A DNA stretch of 64,000 nucleotides from Saprospiraceae bacterium. Its GTDB lineage: Bacteria; Bacteroidota; Bacteroidia; Chitinophagales; Saprospiraceae. The translations under genes were made by a program, and so were the position numbers. A model generated the notes under the pieces. It saw nothing but the letters and a program-made list of their open reading frames with translations, ran no database searches and was not told the DNA's origin. Of the stretch, positions 7,095-15,791 are shown piece after piece (positions within the stretch are counted from its first letter, which is position 1; every line of letters begins with the position of its first letter). The stretch is taken from the NCBI GenBank assembly GCA_020629035.1, contig JAHDEC010000015.1:1-64000 (forward strand). Direction: 5' to 3'.

Positions 7095-8594
7095 ATGAGG
7101 ATAACATCGATAATTTTATTAAGTATAATATGCTTAACAAATGCATTATCACAAAATAAGAGAGATTATATCTGGATCACTGGTAATAATTCTACCAGTG
7201 ATCCTGGTATTGAAGGCATAGAGTTTAATTTCAATGATGATAGTTTTAAGGTAGATACACCAAAACTGGTTTATGGATACGATTCAAATAATGCAAGTAT
7301 TTGTAATGAAAATGGGCAGTTGTTATTTTACTCTAATGGTTGCTCAGTATCTAATCGAGAATATGAGATAATGCCTAATGGAGAAAATATAAATGAAGGT
7401 CCATTTGTAGAAATATTTTGGGAAGGGAATTGCAGATATGGATATCCTGGTTTACATGATATTTTAGCATTACCTGATCCTGGAAATGAAGATGGTTACT
7501 ATTTAATTACTAAGCCTATTTCTGTAGATGAAGATTTTAATACAGATAGAGAGACAATTCAATATAGTTACATTGATATGAGTTTAGATGGAGGTCTTGG
7601 TGACGTTACAATCAAGAATGAACCAGTATTGGAGAATGTTCATATTATGTATTCTTTTTTTACATGCGTCCAACATGAAAATGGAAAAGATTGGTGGATC
7701 CTTCAAGCCAGACATGAGGATAATAAATACCTATTATTCAAACTCGATTCAACTGGTATTCATTTAGAAAGCACACAAGAAATTGGAGAAAAATATTTTT
7801 TAAATGCGAGTGCCGCGGGTAGTATGAAGTTTTCTCCTGATGGGACTCAGCTTGCTTCTTACAACAGCTTTGATCAATTATTCTTATTCGATTTTGATAG
7901 AAGCAATGGGATGTTATCTAATTATCAATATGTGGACGTTAAAGTAAGGGAAGGATTTACAGATATTGAATACTCAGCGAGTGGCCAATTTTTGTACATT
8001 ACAGCTATTGATTCGCTTTGGCAAGTTGATTTGTTTGCTGATTCCATAGCACAAAGTGTGGAGCTAGTTGATGTTTGGAATGGAGTTCAAGATCCATTGA
8101 ATACAGACTTTATATTAATGCAACGAGGACCAGATTGCAAAATATATATGTGCAGCACAAGCAGTGTTGCTTCTTACCATGTTATAAATAAACCTGACCT
8201 AAAAGGACCAGATTGTGATTTTGTACAACAAGGAATCAAATTGCCTTATTGGACAAGTTCAGGAAATATGCCGAATTTCCCCAATTTTAGGATTGATGAA
8301 GAAGATGTCTGTGACCCGACTATTCCATTCATTTCTAGTCTATCATTCGAAATTGAAAAAGATTTAAAGGTCTTTCCAAATCCCGCACAAGATGTCTTGA
8401 CAGTCCAGTTTCCTAGAGCGGTTACTGGTCATTTGGAATTTAGAAATGTAGCAGGTGCATTGGTTAAAAAGAAATATGTTTCTTCTACTCAAGAAATTGC
8501 ACTAGACTTATCAGCAATAGAAAAAGGAATGTATTTTATTCGGTTTATAGGATTAAATGGGATTAGCTATTTTGGAAAGGTGTTGAAGGTTTAA
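7095..8594 (+). CDS. Secreted protein with T9SS type A sorting domain, probable beta-propeller
   Basis: The protein has 499 residues. It has a signal peptide (residues 1-19, LTNALSQ), then a ~390-residue beta-rich region with repeated four-stranded patterns such as SMKFSPDGTQLASY and DIEYSASGQFLYIT, typical of WD40- or YVTN-like propellers. The C-terminal sorting domain contains LKVFPNPAQD, FRNVAGALVKKK and AIEKGMYFIRF, ending FGKVLKV. No catalytic motif is visible. Proteins of this sort are surface-exposed in Bacteroidota; the ligand is unknown. The start lies 53 bases after the right end of the IS. No clear promoter is visible between them, so the insertion may have changed its expression. 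Confidence 0.85.
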   Translation: MRITSIILLSIICLTNALSQNKRDYIWITGNNSTSDPGIEGIEFNFNDDSFKVDTPKLVYGYDSNNASICNENGQLLFYSNGCSVSNREYEIMPNGENINEGPFVEIFWEGNCRYGYPGLHDILALPDPGNEDGYYLITKPISVDEDFNTDRETIQYSYIDMSLDGGLGDVTIKNEPVLENVHIMYSFFTCVQHENGKDWWILQARHEDNKYLLFKLDSTGIHLESTQEIGEKYFLNASAAGSMKFSPDGTQLASYNSFDQLFLFDFDRSNGMLSNYQYVDVKVREGFTDIEYSASGQFLYITAIDSLWQVDLFADSIAQSVELVDVWNGVQDPLNTDFILMQRGPDCKIYMCSTSSVASYHVINKPDLKGPDCDFVQQGIKLPYWTSSGNMPNFPNFRIDEEDVCDPTIPFISSLSFEIEKDLKVFPNPAQDVLTVQFPRAVTGHLEFRNVAGALVKKKYVSSTQEIALDLSAIEKGMYFIRFIGLNGISYFGKVLKV

Positions 8595-8833
8595 TTTTTT
8601 ATAATATTTATTTTAAACTAATAGATCTACACTTTTTGGAAATTGCAAGAACTCATTTATAAATCTTATTTAGCAGAGTTTTCTAAACCATGCAATTTGA
8701 AATTTTCGATTTTGTTATTTACTGAAAACCATATTTTAACTTGGGATCTTCATAGCGTATTTCAAAATCTCAATTCTGTATTTTTCCATACAGATAAGTA
8801 GTTACCTTACTATGTGAAAAATATTCATTTTTG

Positions 8834-8915
8834 TACCGATGGGGGGAATCGAACCCCCACTTCCGAAGAAACTGGATTTTGAATCCAGCGCGTCTACCAA
8901 TTCCGCCACATCGGT
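8834..8915 (-). tRNA. tRNA-Leu (anticodon CAA)
   Basis: On the minus strand the sequence folds as a class II tRNA. The acceptor stem is ACCGATG/CATCGGT with discriminator A. The anticodon arm CTGGA-TTCAAAA-TCCAG places CAA in the anticodon. A long variable arm (CTTCGGAAG) and a T arm with a GGGGG/CCCCC stem and TTCGATT loop complete it. The 3' CCA is not encoded. The flanks, 8595-8833 and 8916-9105, show no other genes and no attachment-site-like repeat. Confidence 0.95.
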
Positions 8916-9105
8916 GTCACTTAATCTGCATTAAGTATTTTCTTTAACGGGAAGGCAAAACTATCTAAACTTTCCGTCTTATCAAAGTAATATTTGCCTC
9001 TTTGAACAAACAATAAAAGCTAGCTTAAATTCTTATTTAAAAAAAATCCATACCTTCTGCAACAAGTACAACATATCTCGCACCTATAGAGTATAATGCT
9101 AACGT

Positions 9106-9648
9106 GTGAAACAAAACGATCAACATAAACGATTAATAAAACGATGCCTGCGAGGTCATCGAGATGCGCAGAGTGAACTGTATAAACAACACAAAGTATA
9201 TTTATTCGGTGTTTGTATGCGATACGCAAAAAATAGGGCAGAAGCTCAGGATATGCTGCAAGAAGGTTTTTACAAAATTCTAAAAGACCTTAAGCAGTAT
9301 AACCAACAAGTACCTATTCAAGCTTGGATGAGAAAAGTAATGGTTAATACTGCTCTAATGCATATCCGCAAATACCGAAAGGTACAATATACTGAATGGC
9401 AAGATCATACTCATAACCATAAAGACAGCGATGTATCGCTTATGGCCGGAGATCGTTCTAAGGCGATCATTCACTTAATAAGAAGTTTACCAGATACCCA
9501 ACAGACGGTCTTTAATTTAAGAGCTATAGAAGGATATTCGTTTAAAGAAATAGCACAAAAACTAGAAACTAAGGAAGCAACGCTAAGATCTCATTATTTA
9601 AGAGCCAGAACGGCATTGCAAACAATGTTAAAAAAAGAATTAAACTAA
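9106..9648 (+). CDS. ECF RNA polymerase sigma factor (module 1)
   Basis: The protein has 180 residues. A sigma-70 region 2 (YLFGVCMRYAKNRAEAQDMLQEGF, cited in parts: core RYAKN...DMLQE) is followed by a charged linker and region 4 (LPDTQQTVFNLRAIEGYSFKE, with the helix-turn-helix after it). GTG at 9106 is the only start that keeps the full region 2. The gene is directly followed, one base later, by a membrane protein of the anti-sigma type, as in sigma/anti-sigma operons. It redirects RNA polymerase to an unknown regulon, probably including its own operon. It is a paralogue of the sigma factor at 39755-40288, which has the same neighbour type. Confidence 0.9.
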   Translation: MKQNDQHKRLIKRCLRGHRDAQSELYKQHKVYLFGVCMRYAKNRAEAQDMLQEGFYKILKDLKQYNQQVPIQAWMRKVMVNTALMHIRKYRKVQYTEWQDHTHNHKDSDVSLMAGDRSKAIIHLIRSLPDTQQTVFNLRAIEGYSFKEIAQKLETKEATLRSHYLRARTALQTMLKKELN

Positions 9649-9649
9649 C

Positions 9650-11014
9650 ATGGAAGATAATAACAAACAACTCGAACAATTCTTTAAGCAATCTATGGAT
9701 CGCTTTAATGAATCACCTGATGATTTAGTTTGGGATAATATTTCCGATCGATTGGATCAGGATATTCCATGGTATCTGCTACTTTGGAATAAGTCTAAAA
9801 CATGGTTGCCACTTTTCTTAGCCATTTTGCTAGTTGCAGGATCTTGGATGTATCAGTCAAGTGAAGGACCCGAAAGCAGCATTGAACAACAAACTAAGAT
9901 CAATACAACATTATTAACTGAAAACAGTCAATTAAAAGCACAGCAACAGTTAAACGATAACAATATTGAACATTATAAAAAACAAATAGCCAGTCTCAAC
10001 AGCGAGCTATCAACACTGAAAAAAGCGGCAAAACAGACAGCTGATCACAAAAGCCAAACAAGCTCAAACAATCAAAATACTGAGCAATTATTGAGTACCC
10101 TAGAACAAGAAAATAGCAACTTAATGAGGCGAAACCTCCAACTCGAGGATGAACTATTAAATATAAAAAAGGCTATAGCTGATTGTAATGCTGAACGATC
10201 ATTCTTATTGGCCAATGTGGCAGAATCTCTTAAGGAAGAGAAGGAAGCAACAGAAACGGTAAGTGACATTGAAACAGAGCCTGAAAAACTAACATTACTT
10301 GGCTATTTCCCATGGAAGAAAACACTGGATAAAGCCTTTACGCTGGAGATAGATGATCCACTTAAAAACATGAATTTTCAAGCCACAAAACGAGCTAAGA
10401 GTGACAAAAAACCGAATAGATATCGCCTTGGGGCAAGTGCAAGATTTTTTAATACCTATGTACAGAATAGTCGTCAAGTAAATCCGGGAAGAAGTTGGGG
10501 GCTAAAGCAAGAATATAGAGTTAGCAAGCGATTTTCACTCACGCATATGCTACATTATAACGAGCAGGAATACACAATAAATAACAACGATGCGCCACTT
10601 TCAGAAGACGTATTGGAAAGGTTTCCTGGTGGATTGGATCGTGAAAACAGCGTGGTTAGTCAAGTAGATGCACGATCAAAATATATTGATACAAATTTGG
10701 GTATTAAGTGGAATTTGACACCCAATAAAAAGGATTTTAATTGGTATATAAATCCATCAGCTGTGTGGCAATTGTATTTGCCCCAAGAGTTCCAATTTAC
10801 CATCTCACAGGCAGATGACATTATCGTCACAGAAAACAGATATGTAGGTTCGCTTGGATCGGCCAATATTGAGTTTGGGACGGAGAAAAAATTGAGCAAT
10901 GGACTAAGACTGGTTTTAAATGCCTACTACGAGCAGAGCTTTATACCGGTCGGTTTTGACCATCAATATGTCAGCATTGCTGGGCTTGGGACCAAATTAA
11001 TGTTTGGCAAATAA
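9650..11014 (+). CDS. Predicted two-membrane anti-sigma factor (inner-membrane helix, coiled coil, outer-membrane barrel)
   Basis: The protein has 454 residues. The first ~45 are soluble and acidic, with SPDDLVWDNISDRLDQ, a likely sigma-binding segment. One transmembrane helix follows (WLPLFLAILLVAGSWMY, about 51-68). A long Gln/Glu/Lys/Leu-rich coiled coil follows (about 80-190). The last ~200 residues have alternating amphipathic strands ending in a typical outer-membrane barrel. This layout matches the dual membrane-spanning anti-sigma (Dma) proteins described in Bacteroides thetaiotaomicron, which bridge both membranes. The gene starts one base after the ECF sigma stop. By analogy it would hold the sigma factor in check and sense envelope state; that role is inferred. 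Confidence 0.7.
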   Translation: MEDNNKQLEQFFKQSMDRFNESPDDLVWDNISDRLDQDIPWYLLLWNKSKTWLPLFLAILLVAGSWMYQSSEGPESSIEQQTKINTTLLTENSQLKAQQQLNDNNIEHYKKQIASLNSELSTLKKAAKQTADHKSQTSSNNQNTEQLLSTLEQENSNLMRRNLQLEDELLNIKKAIADCNAERSFLLANVAESLKEEKEATETVSDIETEPEKLTLLGYFPWKKTLDKAFTLEIDDPLKNMNFQATKRAKSDKKPNRYRLGASARFFNTYVQNSRQVNPGRSWGLKQEYRVSKRFSLTHMLHYNEQEYTINNNDAPLSEDVLERFPGGLDRENSVVSQVDARSKYIDTNLGIKWNLTPNKKDFNWYINPSAVWQLYLPQEFQFTISQADDIIVTENRYVGSLGSANIEFGTEKKLSNGLRLVLNAYYEQSFIPVGFDHQYVSIAGLGTKLMFGK

Positions 11015-11138
11015 AAAAAAATGTAATTTTTTGCAACAAATATTGATTTGCTTGCACCATTAATATAGACACAACTACTTAATAAAACATGCATGGATTT
11101 TTAAGTATTTATTTCTTAAACATTCAAAAAATAATAAA

Positions 11139-12044
11139 ATGAAAGCACAGAAAATATTCGTCCTTTGTCTAATCACTCTTAGCCTTGGATCATGTAGAAC
11201 TGACTTTAACTTTGGTTGTATAAAACCAGAAGGTGATGTAGAAACAAGAACTATAGAATTTGGAGAATTTGATGAAGTTTCAACAAATTTTGATAGTGAT
11301 GTAACTATCAAAGAAGGTTCATTTCATGAAGTGATTATAACAGCACATACAAACATTATAGATAGGATAATTGAAGATTCTAGCAATAATGGAGATCTAG
11401 ATCTAGAAATAAATGGCTGCTCAAGAATCAATAATGATGATAGACCAAAAATTGAAATAACAATGCCTGAACTAAGTCAGTTACAAATCAAAGGGGATGG
11501 TTCGATGGTAACAGATGGTCTGTTTGGAAATGTGGAAGATCTACAACTAAAAATTGATGGTGACGGTTTTATCGATTTCTTAGGTGCATCTATGGATAGA
11601 GTAGCAATAGATATTAAAGGTGATGGTGAAATTATCGTGGAGGGAATTTGTGAAATGCTTTCTGCAACTATTCAAGGAGATGGCGATATAGAAGCACAAA
11701 ATTTAATAGCTAATGTTTGTTCATTTAATATCGATGGAGATGGAGATGGAGCGTTTGAGGTCACAGAAGAATTTTTACTCACCATAAAAGGCGATGGTAA
11801 GGCGACCGTTTCAGGTACGGCAGATAATCAGGAAATCAAAATACAGGGCGATGGAAGAGTGATGAACTTTGACCTTGAATCATTAGTCACTGTTATTGAT
11901 ATTCAAGGCGATGGTAATTGTGAAGTCACAGTACTTGACGAACTCGAAGTTAAGATATCAGGAGATGGTAATGTTTGTTATAAAGGCAGTCCTATTCTAG
12001 ATACGGACATTTCTGGGGATGGGAAAGTGAACAACTGCAATTAA
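11139..12044 (+). CDS. GIN-domain (DUF2807) lipoprotein
   Basis: The protein has 301 residues. The lipoprotein signal has its Cys at about residue 19 (SLGSC). The rest is a repetitive parallel beta structure with a G-D-G in each turn (IKGDG, IDGDG, IQGDG, ISGDG) at ~20-residue steps, the hallmark of the putative auto-transporter adhesin head GIN domain. These proteins form surface or periplasmic beta-helices of unknown ligand. It follows the sigma/anti-sigma pair by 124 bp and may belong to its regulon; that is a guess. A strong hairpin terminator follows. Confidence 0.85.
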   Translation: MKAQKIFVLCLITLSLGSCRTDFNFGCIKPEGDVETRTIEFGEFDEVSTNFDSDVTIKEGSFHEVIITAHTNIIDRIIEDSSNNGDLDLEINGCSRINNDDRPKIEITMPELSQLQIKGDGSMVTDGLFGNVEDLQLKIDGDGFIDFLGASMDRVAIDIKGDGEIIVEGICEMLSATIQGDGDIEAQNLIANVCSFNIDGDGDGAFEVTEEFLLTIKGDGKATVSGTADNQEIKIQGDGRVMNFDLESLVTVIDIQGDGNCEVTVLDELEVKISGDGNVCYKGSPILDTDISGDGKVNNCN

Positions 12045-12060
12045 GTTTAAACCTATGACT

Positions 12061-12093
12061 AAAAAAGCCCAAGCATTTTGCTTGGGCTTTTTT
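12061..12093. terminator. Bidirectional rho-independent terminator
   Basis: AAAAAAGCCCAAG (12061-12073) pairs perfectly with CTTGGGCTTTTTT (12081-12093) around a 7-base loop, with A- and T-runs on both sides. It ends the GIN-domain gene on the plus strand and could also stop minus-strand transcripts from the T9SS remnant. Confidence 0.85.
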
Positions 12094-12113
12094 TATGCTT
12101 TGTGCTGAATATT

Positions 12114-12236
12114 CTATTTTAAAATACTCAACTTCTTAGTAATCATTTTTTCGTCAGCTTTAATGTTTAGGTAGTAAATTCCTTCGGTTAAATCTGATAC
12201 GTTTATTGGATAGTATTTACATTTGCCAATGTAATG
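12114..12236 (-). pseudogene. Orphan T9SS sorting-domain C-terminus (gene remnant)
   Basis: The minus strand reads YYPINVSDLTEGIYYLNI, then KADEKMITKKLSILK and a stop at 12114-12116. This is the last ~35 residues of a type A T9SS sorting domain. Its upstream part is replaced by the glycosyltransferase gene on the other strand, which starts at 12234. It is the second T9SS remnant in the first 13 kb and points to earlier rearrangement. Confidence 0.6.
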
Positions 12237-13250
12237 AAAAGTAAAAACCAACATCAAGTCAGTATCCTAATGCCTGTAAAAAATGCTGCTAAGTATTTAA
12301 GCGCAACATTGGACTCTATCATTCAGCAAAGCCATACAAATTGGGAATTACTTGCTGTAGATGATGGCTCAGACGATCATTCTTTTCAACTTTTGAAAGA
12401 CTATAGTTTGCAAGACACGCGCATTAAAGTTCAAAGAAATAAGGGCAAGGGAATTATTGATGCCCTTAGATTGGCCTTTAAGCAGTCTGCTGGAAACTAC
12501 GTAACTAGAATGGATGCTGATGATTTAATGACTATCGATAAAATCGAAAGTTTAGTTTCTTTGTTGATAGAGCATGGACCAAATCATCTTGCTGTGGGTC
12601 AGGTCAAATATTTCGCTGATTATCCTGTCGGAGCTGGCTACAAAGCTTATGCAGAATGGCTGAACAAGCTGTCTTCTCGAGGAGCTAACTTTGAAGATAT
12701 ATATAAAGAATGCGTCATTCCTTCTCCCTGTTGGATGCTACATATTGATGATTTAAATCGTGTGAAAGCTTTTGATTCCGATAACTACCCTGAAGATTAT
12801 GACTTATGTTTTAGGATGCTTCAGGCAGGATTAAGCGTGATTCCTAGCGATAAGATTCTGCATCTATGGCGAGATCACGGTGAGCGTGCGTCAAGAAATG
12901 ACCCAAATTATTTAGATAATCGATTTTTAGCCTTGAAGTGCCATTACTTCTCGATATTACACCATGACCAAAGCAAGAATTTGGTTCTTTGGGGAGCTGG
13001 CAAGAAAGGTAAATGGGTTGCTCAATGGCTACAAAGCCATGGAATTTCATTTAAGTGGATTTGTAATAATCCTAATAAAATCGGTCACGAAATCTATGGT
13101 AAGAAACTGGAAGATAGCAAATCGCAGGAGATAAGTACTGACTATCAATTTATTATTACTGTGGCTGAAAAAAAGGCTAATAAAGAAATAAATACTTTGC
13201 TATTCCAAAACGGATTAGCCAAACTAAAACATATTTTTGCTTTTTGTTAA
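12234..13250 (+). CDS. Family 2 glycosyltransferase with C-terminal Rossmann-like domain
   Basis: The protein has 338 residues. The GT2 (GT-A) domain starts with VSILMPVKNAAKYL, has the nucleotide-binding DDGSDD near residue 44 and the metal-binding DADD near residue 92 (TRMDADDLM), and an acceptor-side YPEDYDLCFRM near 185. The last ~90 residues form a second nucleotide-fold-like unit (LVLWGAGKKGKWVAQWL) that ends in a typical hydrophobic strand. The enzyme moves a sugar from a nucleotide sugar to an unknown acceptor. No polysaccharide cluster surrounds it; the next gene is a lipoprotein 53 bp downstream. Confidence 0.85.
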   Translation: MKSKNQHQVSILMPVKNAAKYLSATLDSIIQQSHTNWELLAVDDGSDDHSFQLLKDYSLQDTRIKVQRNKGKGIIDALRLAFKQSAGNYVTRMDADDLMTIDKIESLVSLLIEHGPNHLAVGQVKYFADYPVGAGYKAYAEWLNKLSSRGANFEDIYKECVIPSPCWMLHIDDLNRVKAFDSDNYPEDYDLCFRMLQAGLSVIPSDKILHLWRDHGERASRNDPNYLDNRFLALKCHYFSILHHDQSKNLVLWGAGKKGKWVAQWLQSHGISFKWICNNPNKIGHEIYGKKLEDSKSQEISTDYQFIITVAEKKANKEINTLLFQNGLAKLKHIFAFC

Positions 13251-13303
13251 AATAAGTTTTGACATACTAAATGACTACGCTAAAACCATTAATTATAGAA
13301 AAT

Positions 13304-14317
13304 ATGAAACATTTGTTTGCGATTGTAATATGCCTTTCTGGCCTTCTTTTTTTAGCTTGTAATCCTACTGAGAACGAAGATATTTTTGGATTTGATTTAC
13401 TAAATGATGTAAGCGGACATTGGGTCGGATCTAATGAAACAGCCTATGGATTTTTCGAATGGTTTACTTTCGATTTCAGACCAATATCGGGTTCACATAC
13501 ACACTCTATATATGAAGGAGGAACCAATGAGAATATCATAACTTCATTTTTTGTGGCAGAATTTGGAGGTTCAAAACAGATTATGGCAAGAAACGGAGGT
13601 TGGTTAGGAAACCAGTATAGAGCTACCTATTTCGTATTGGATAGGGCTGAGACAACTAGTAATGGGAAATATTATCGATTAGTAGATGCTGTAGGTGGAG
13701 TAAATAGAAGTTATATGGAGCTTCGATTTGAACAAGATACGTTTTACTTCGATGCCTACAAAGATAATGGTGGAAGCTTAGATGAAGCTGTCCATCATAT
13801 GGGCTTTAAAGGTGTAAACTATAACCCAGATTTTGCTGAAACAGTTAGTACTTTATTTGATTTTCCTACTAACAATGTTGAAGTAAACCTTACTGATGCA
13901 TTTAACTCTTTAATTGATAATGATTCAGCATTATTTCTTGAGGAATCTTTAGATCCATTTCCTAAGACAGATCATGGTCATTTGAGTGATTTGAGTATTA
14001 ATATTCAGCGATCGAATCAAATACCAAATAGTCGATTATTACTTTATATTTCTTCAGAACCCATCATTGATGCTGACTTGAATGTGGATTTAATCGCTGT
14101 AGACAGAAAGGTGGTAAGGACTATTTCCATTGCTCCAGAAGAAGAACAATATATACTTACCTACCTCCATCCAGATAATTATTACATCACTATGTTTGAG
14201 GACAGAGACGGTAATTTCTTTCCATCGGCTGGTGACTACACTAGCATAAGTAAAAATAAGCTTGTACCAGCGGAATCAAATGGTACGATGGACTTAGTTG
14301 TCGACAATCAACTTTAA
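13304..14317 (+). CDS. Lipoprotein of unknown function
   Basis: I chose the ATG at 13304, 33 bases inside the longest frame, because it gives a clean lipoprotein signal with Cys near residue 19 (GLLFLAC). The mature protein (~318 residues) has a beta-rich first half containing GHWVGSNETAYGFF and a second half with LHPDNYYITMFEDRDGNFFPS, which resembles Ig-like 'dynamic, not catalytic' surface domains. I recognise no family. It is the first of three lipoprotein genes in the same direction. Confidence 0.7.
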   Translation: MKHLFAIVICLSGLLFLACNPTENEDIFGFDLLNDVSGHWVGSNETAYGFFEWFTFDFRPISGSHTHSIYEGGTNENIITSFFVAEFGGSKQIMARNGGWLGNQYRATYFVLDRAETTSNGKYYRLVDAVGGVNRSYMELRFEQDTFYFDAYKDNGGSLDEAVHHMGFKGVNYNPDFAETVSTLFDFPTNNVEVNLTDAFNSLIDNDSALFLEESLDPFPKTDHGHLSDLSINIQRSNQIPNSRLLLYISSEPIIDADLNVDLIAVDRKVVRTISIAPEEEQYILTYLHPDNYYITMFEDRDGNFFPSAGDYTSISKNKLVPAESNGTMDLVVDNQL

Positions 14318-14364
14318 ACAGATTAAGCCACCCAAGTTTTAAATGTTTAGCATAAACCAATAGT

Positions 14365-15261
14365 ATGAGATCAATTAAACCAACTTTTATCCTCAGCCTT
14401 TTTCTGCTGCTCTTTGTAATGTGTACCCCTAAAACAGCTAAAAAAGTAAATATCCCTGAAGGAAATCCCACAGACAAGAATCTATCAGTTCATACATTAA
14501 ATGATGAAGATTTAAGCCTGATATATTCCGAAGCAATTAATTACTTCTATCCTTATTGCTTTGATGTTAACAAGCCAAAGATGACAGGCGAAATGCCAAA
14601 TAATGGTGATTATATATGTGGAACAAAAGGCTTGGTACTTTATGCTGATCTAAGAGAAGGAGTGGCAGCTTATTTAACTAAAATTGGAACACCCACAACA
14701 TTCAATAATAACCAGTTTTATAATGTGAGTCTTTTTGCTGAATTGGCAAATATTCCACATGTTTTTTCAAACACAAAAAATGATTATGTCCCATTTGGCT
14801 TCGAGGATGAAGAGCTAGATTTTAATCGTTTGGAAAAAGAAATGGTGACATGGGGAGTAGACCATTTAATACCAAGTCCTACCACAAAGATAGGAGAGCG
14901 AGAAGCAGGAACATTATACAGCCTACAGTTCAAACGCTATTTTCGATTGATGACGGAAGCCTACCTTTATTTAGTTAATGATGGTTTTAAAACAAGCAGC
15001 GAAGCATACCAAAAAGCAGGAAGAGAAGATGAGTATTTTAATGGAGTAAATTACCTATCTAACAAGTACAAATTTGCCTTAAGTGATTATACAATCAAGG
15101 ATAATTATTCTTGCATGAATCCACCCGTGGCTATTGGATTTTGGATGCGAAGAGATATAGATGGAACAAAATCTATTTTGTGGACAGGTCTCACAAGATT
15201 GATGTTAATCTTTGATAAGGATTGGTTTAAGGAAAACGTGGATGTATCTTTATATCGATAA
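14365..15261 (+). CDS. Lipoprotein of unknown function
   Basis: The protein has 298 residues and a lipoprotein signal (LLLFVMC, Cys near 20). The mature region is mostly helical and charged, with IYSEAINYFYPYCFDV, YFRLMTEAYLYLV and a C-terminal WMRRDIDGT...WTGLTRLMLIFDKDWF. No domain is recognised. It lies 47 bp after the preceding lipoprotein gene and 25 bp before the next, so the three probably form one transcript. Confidence 0.7.
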   Translation: MRSIKPTFILSLFLLLFVMCTPKTAKKVNIPEGNPTDKNLSVHTLNDEDLSLIYSEAINYFYPYCFDVNKPKMTGEMPNNGDYICGTKGLVLYADLREGVAAYLTKIGTPTTFNNNQFYNVSLFAELANIPHVFSNTKNDYVPFGFEDEELDFNRLEKEMVTWGVDHLIPSPTTKIGEREAGTLYSLQFKRYFRLMTEAYLYLVNDGFKTSSEAYQKAGREDEYFNGVNYLSNKYKFALSDYTIKDNYSCMNPPVAIGFWMRRDIDGTKSILWTGLTRLMLIFDKDWFKENVDVSLYR

Positions 15262-15286
15262 TAATAAATGATTAAAAAACAACACA

Positions 15287-15712
15287 ATGAATATGAATAA
15301 GTTGATAGTTGCAGCATTTGCTATGTTTCTCATACTACCTGGCTGTACCTCTTTAGTAGAAGGTAGCCTTAGGTCTAGTCTTGTAGGGACTTGGGAAGCA
15401 ATACAGGTAGTAGATGATGCTACAGGAAATATTGTAGATAAGGAAGAAGGAGGATTTATTTTTACCCTATTTGAAGATATCTCATGTGATGCCATCAATT
15501 TAGAAGATGATGGTAATTTCAATACCTTTTACACTGGAGTATCAGGTGGTACTATTGAGAATGGATCTTGGGAATATGCTTTCTTAGATTTAACACTAAC
15601 GTTTGATAACGGAAAAACTTTAATAAGACAGATAAGCATTAATGAAGACATCTTGACCTTACCTGATACTATAGGAGGAGTTGCGAAGTCCGTGGTTTTT
15701 CAAAGACAGTAA
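15287..15712 (+). CDS. Small lipocalin-like lipoprotein
   Basis: The protein has 141 residues, with a lipobox (LPGC, Cys near 20). A compact beta domain follows: LVGTWEAIQVVD, GGTIENGSWEY, LTLTFDNGKTL, ILTLPD and SVVFQRQ. The GTWxx start and alternating strands match the small lipocalin-like (DUF4923/lipocalin_5 type) domains of Bacteroidota. These may bind small ligands, but no function is proven. It is the last gene of the plus-strand run and ends before a shared terminator. Confidence 0.7.
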   Translation: MNMNKLIVAAFAMFLILPGCTSLVEGSLRSSLVGTWEAIQVVDDATGNIVDKEEGGFIFTLFEDISCDAINLEDDGNFNTFYTGVSGGTIENGSWEYAFLDLTLTFDNGKTLIRQISINEDILTLPDTIGGVAKSVVFQRQ

Positions 15713-15734
15713 AGAGGTAAATATTTTGCATCAA

Positions 15735-15768
15735 TAAAGCCTGCTTACTTTATTGTGAGCAGGCTTTA
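15735..15768. terminator. Bidirectional terminator between convergent genes
   Basis: TAAAGCCTGCTTAC pairs with GTGAGCAGGCTTTA (one G.T pair) around a 6-base loop. It lies between the stops of the lipocalin-like gene (plus) and the large LRR lipoprotein gene (minus). Its arms are nearly the same as those of the hairpin at 19269-19305. Confidence 0.75.
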
Positions 15769-15791
15769 TAAGTTATTTTAGATTGAAATTA

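Noticed and set aside
8805-8818. GTAGTTACCTTA as a second IS end
   Set aside because: It matches only part of the terminal repeat, with no inner TTTACACTA block or duplication.
8834-8915. tRNA-Leu as integration site of a genomic island
   Set aside because: No integrase and no repeat of the tRNA 3' end are found in the window.
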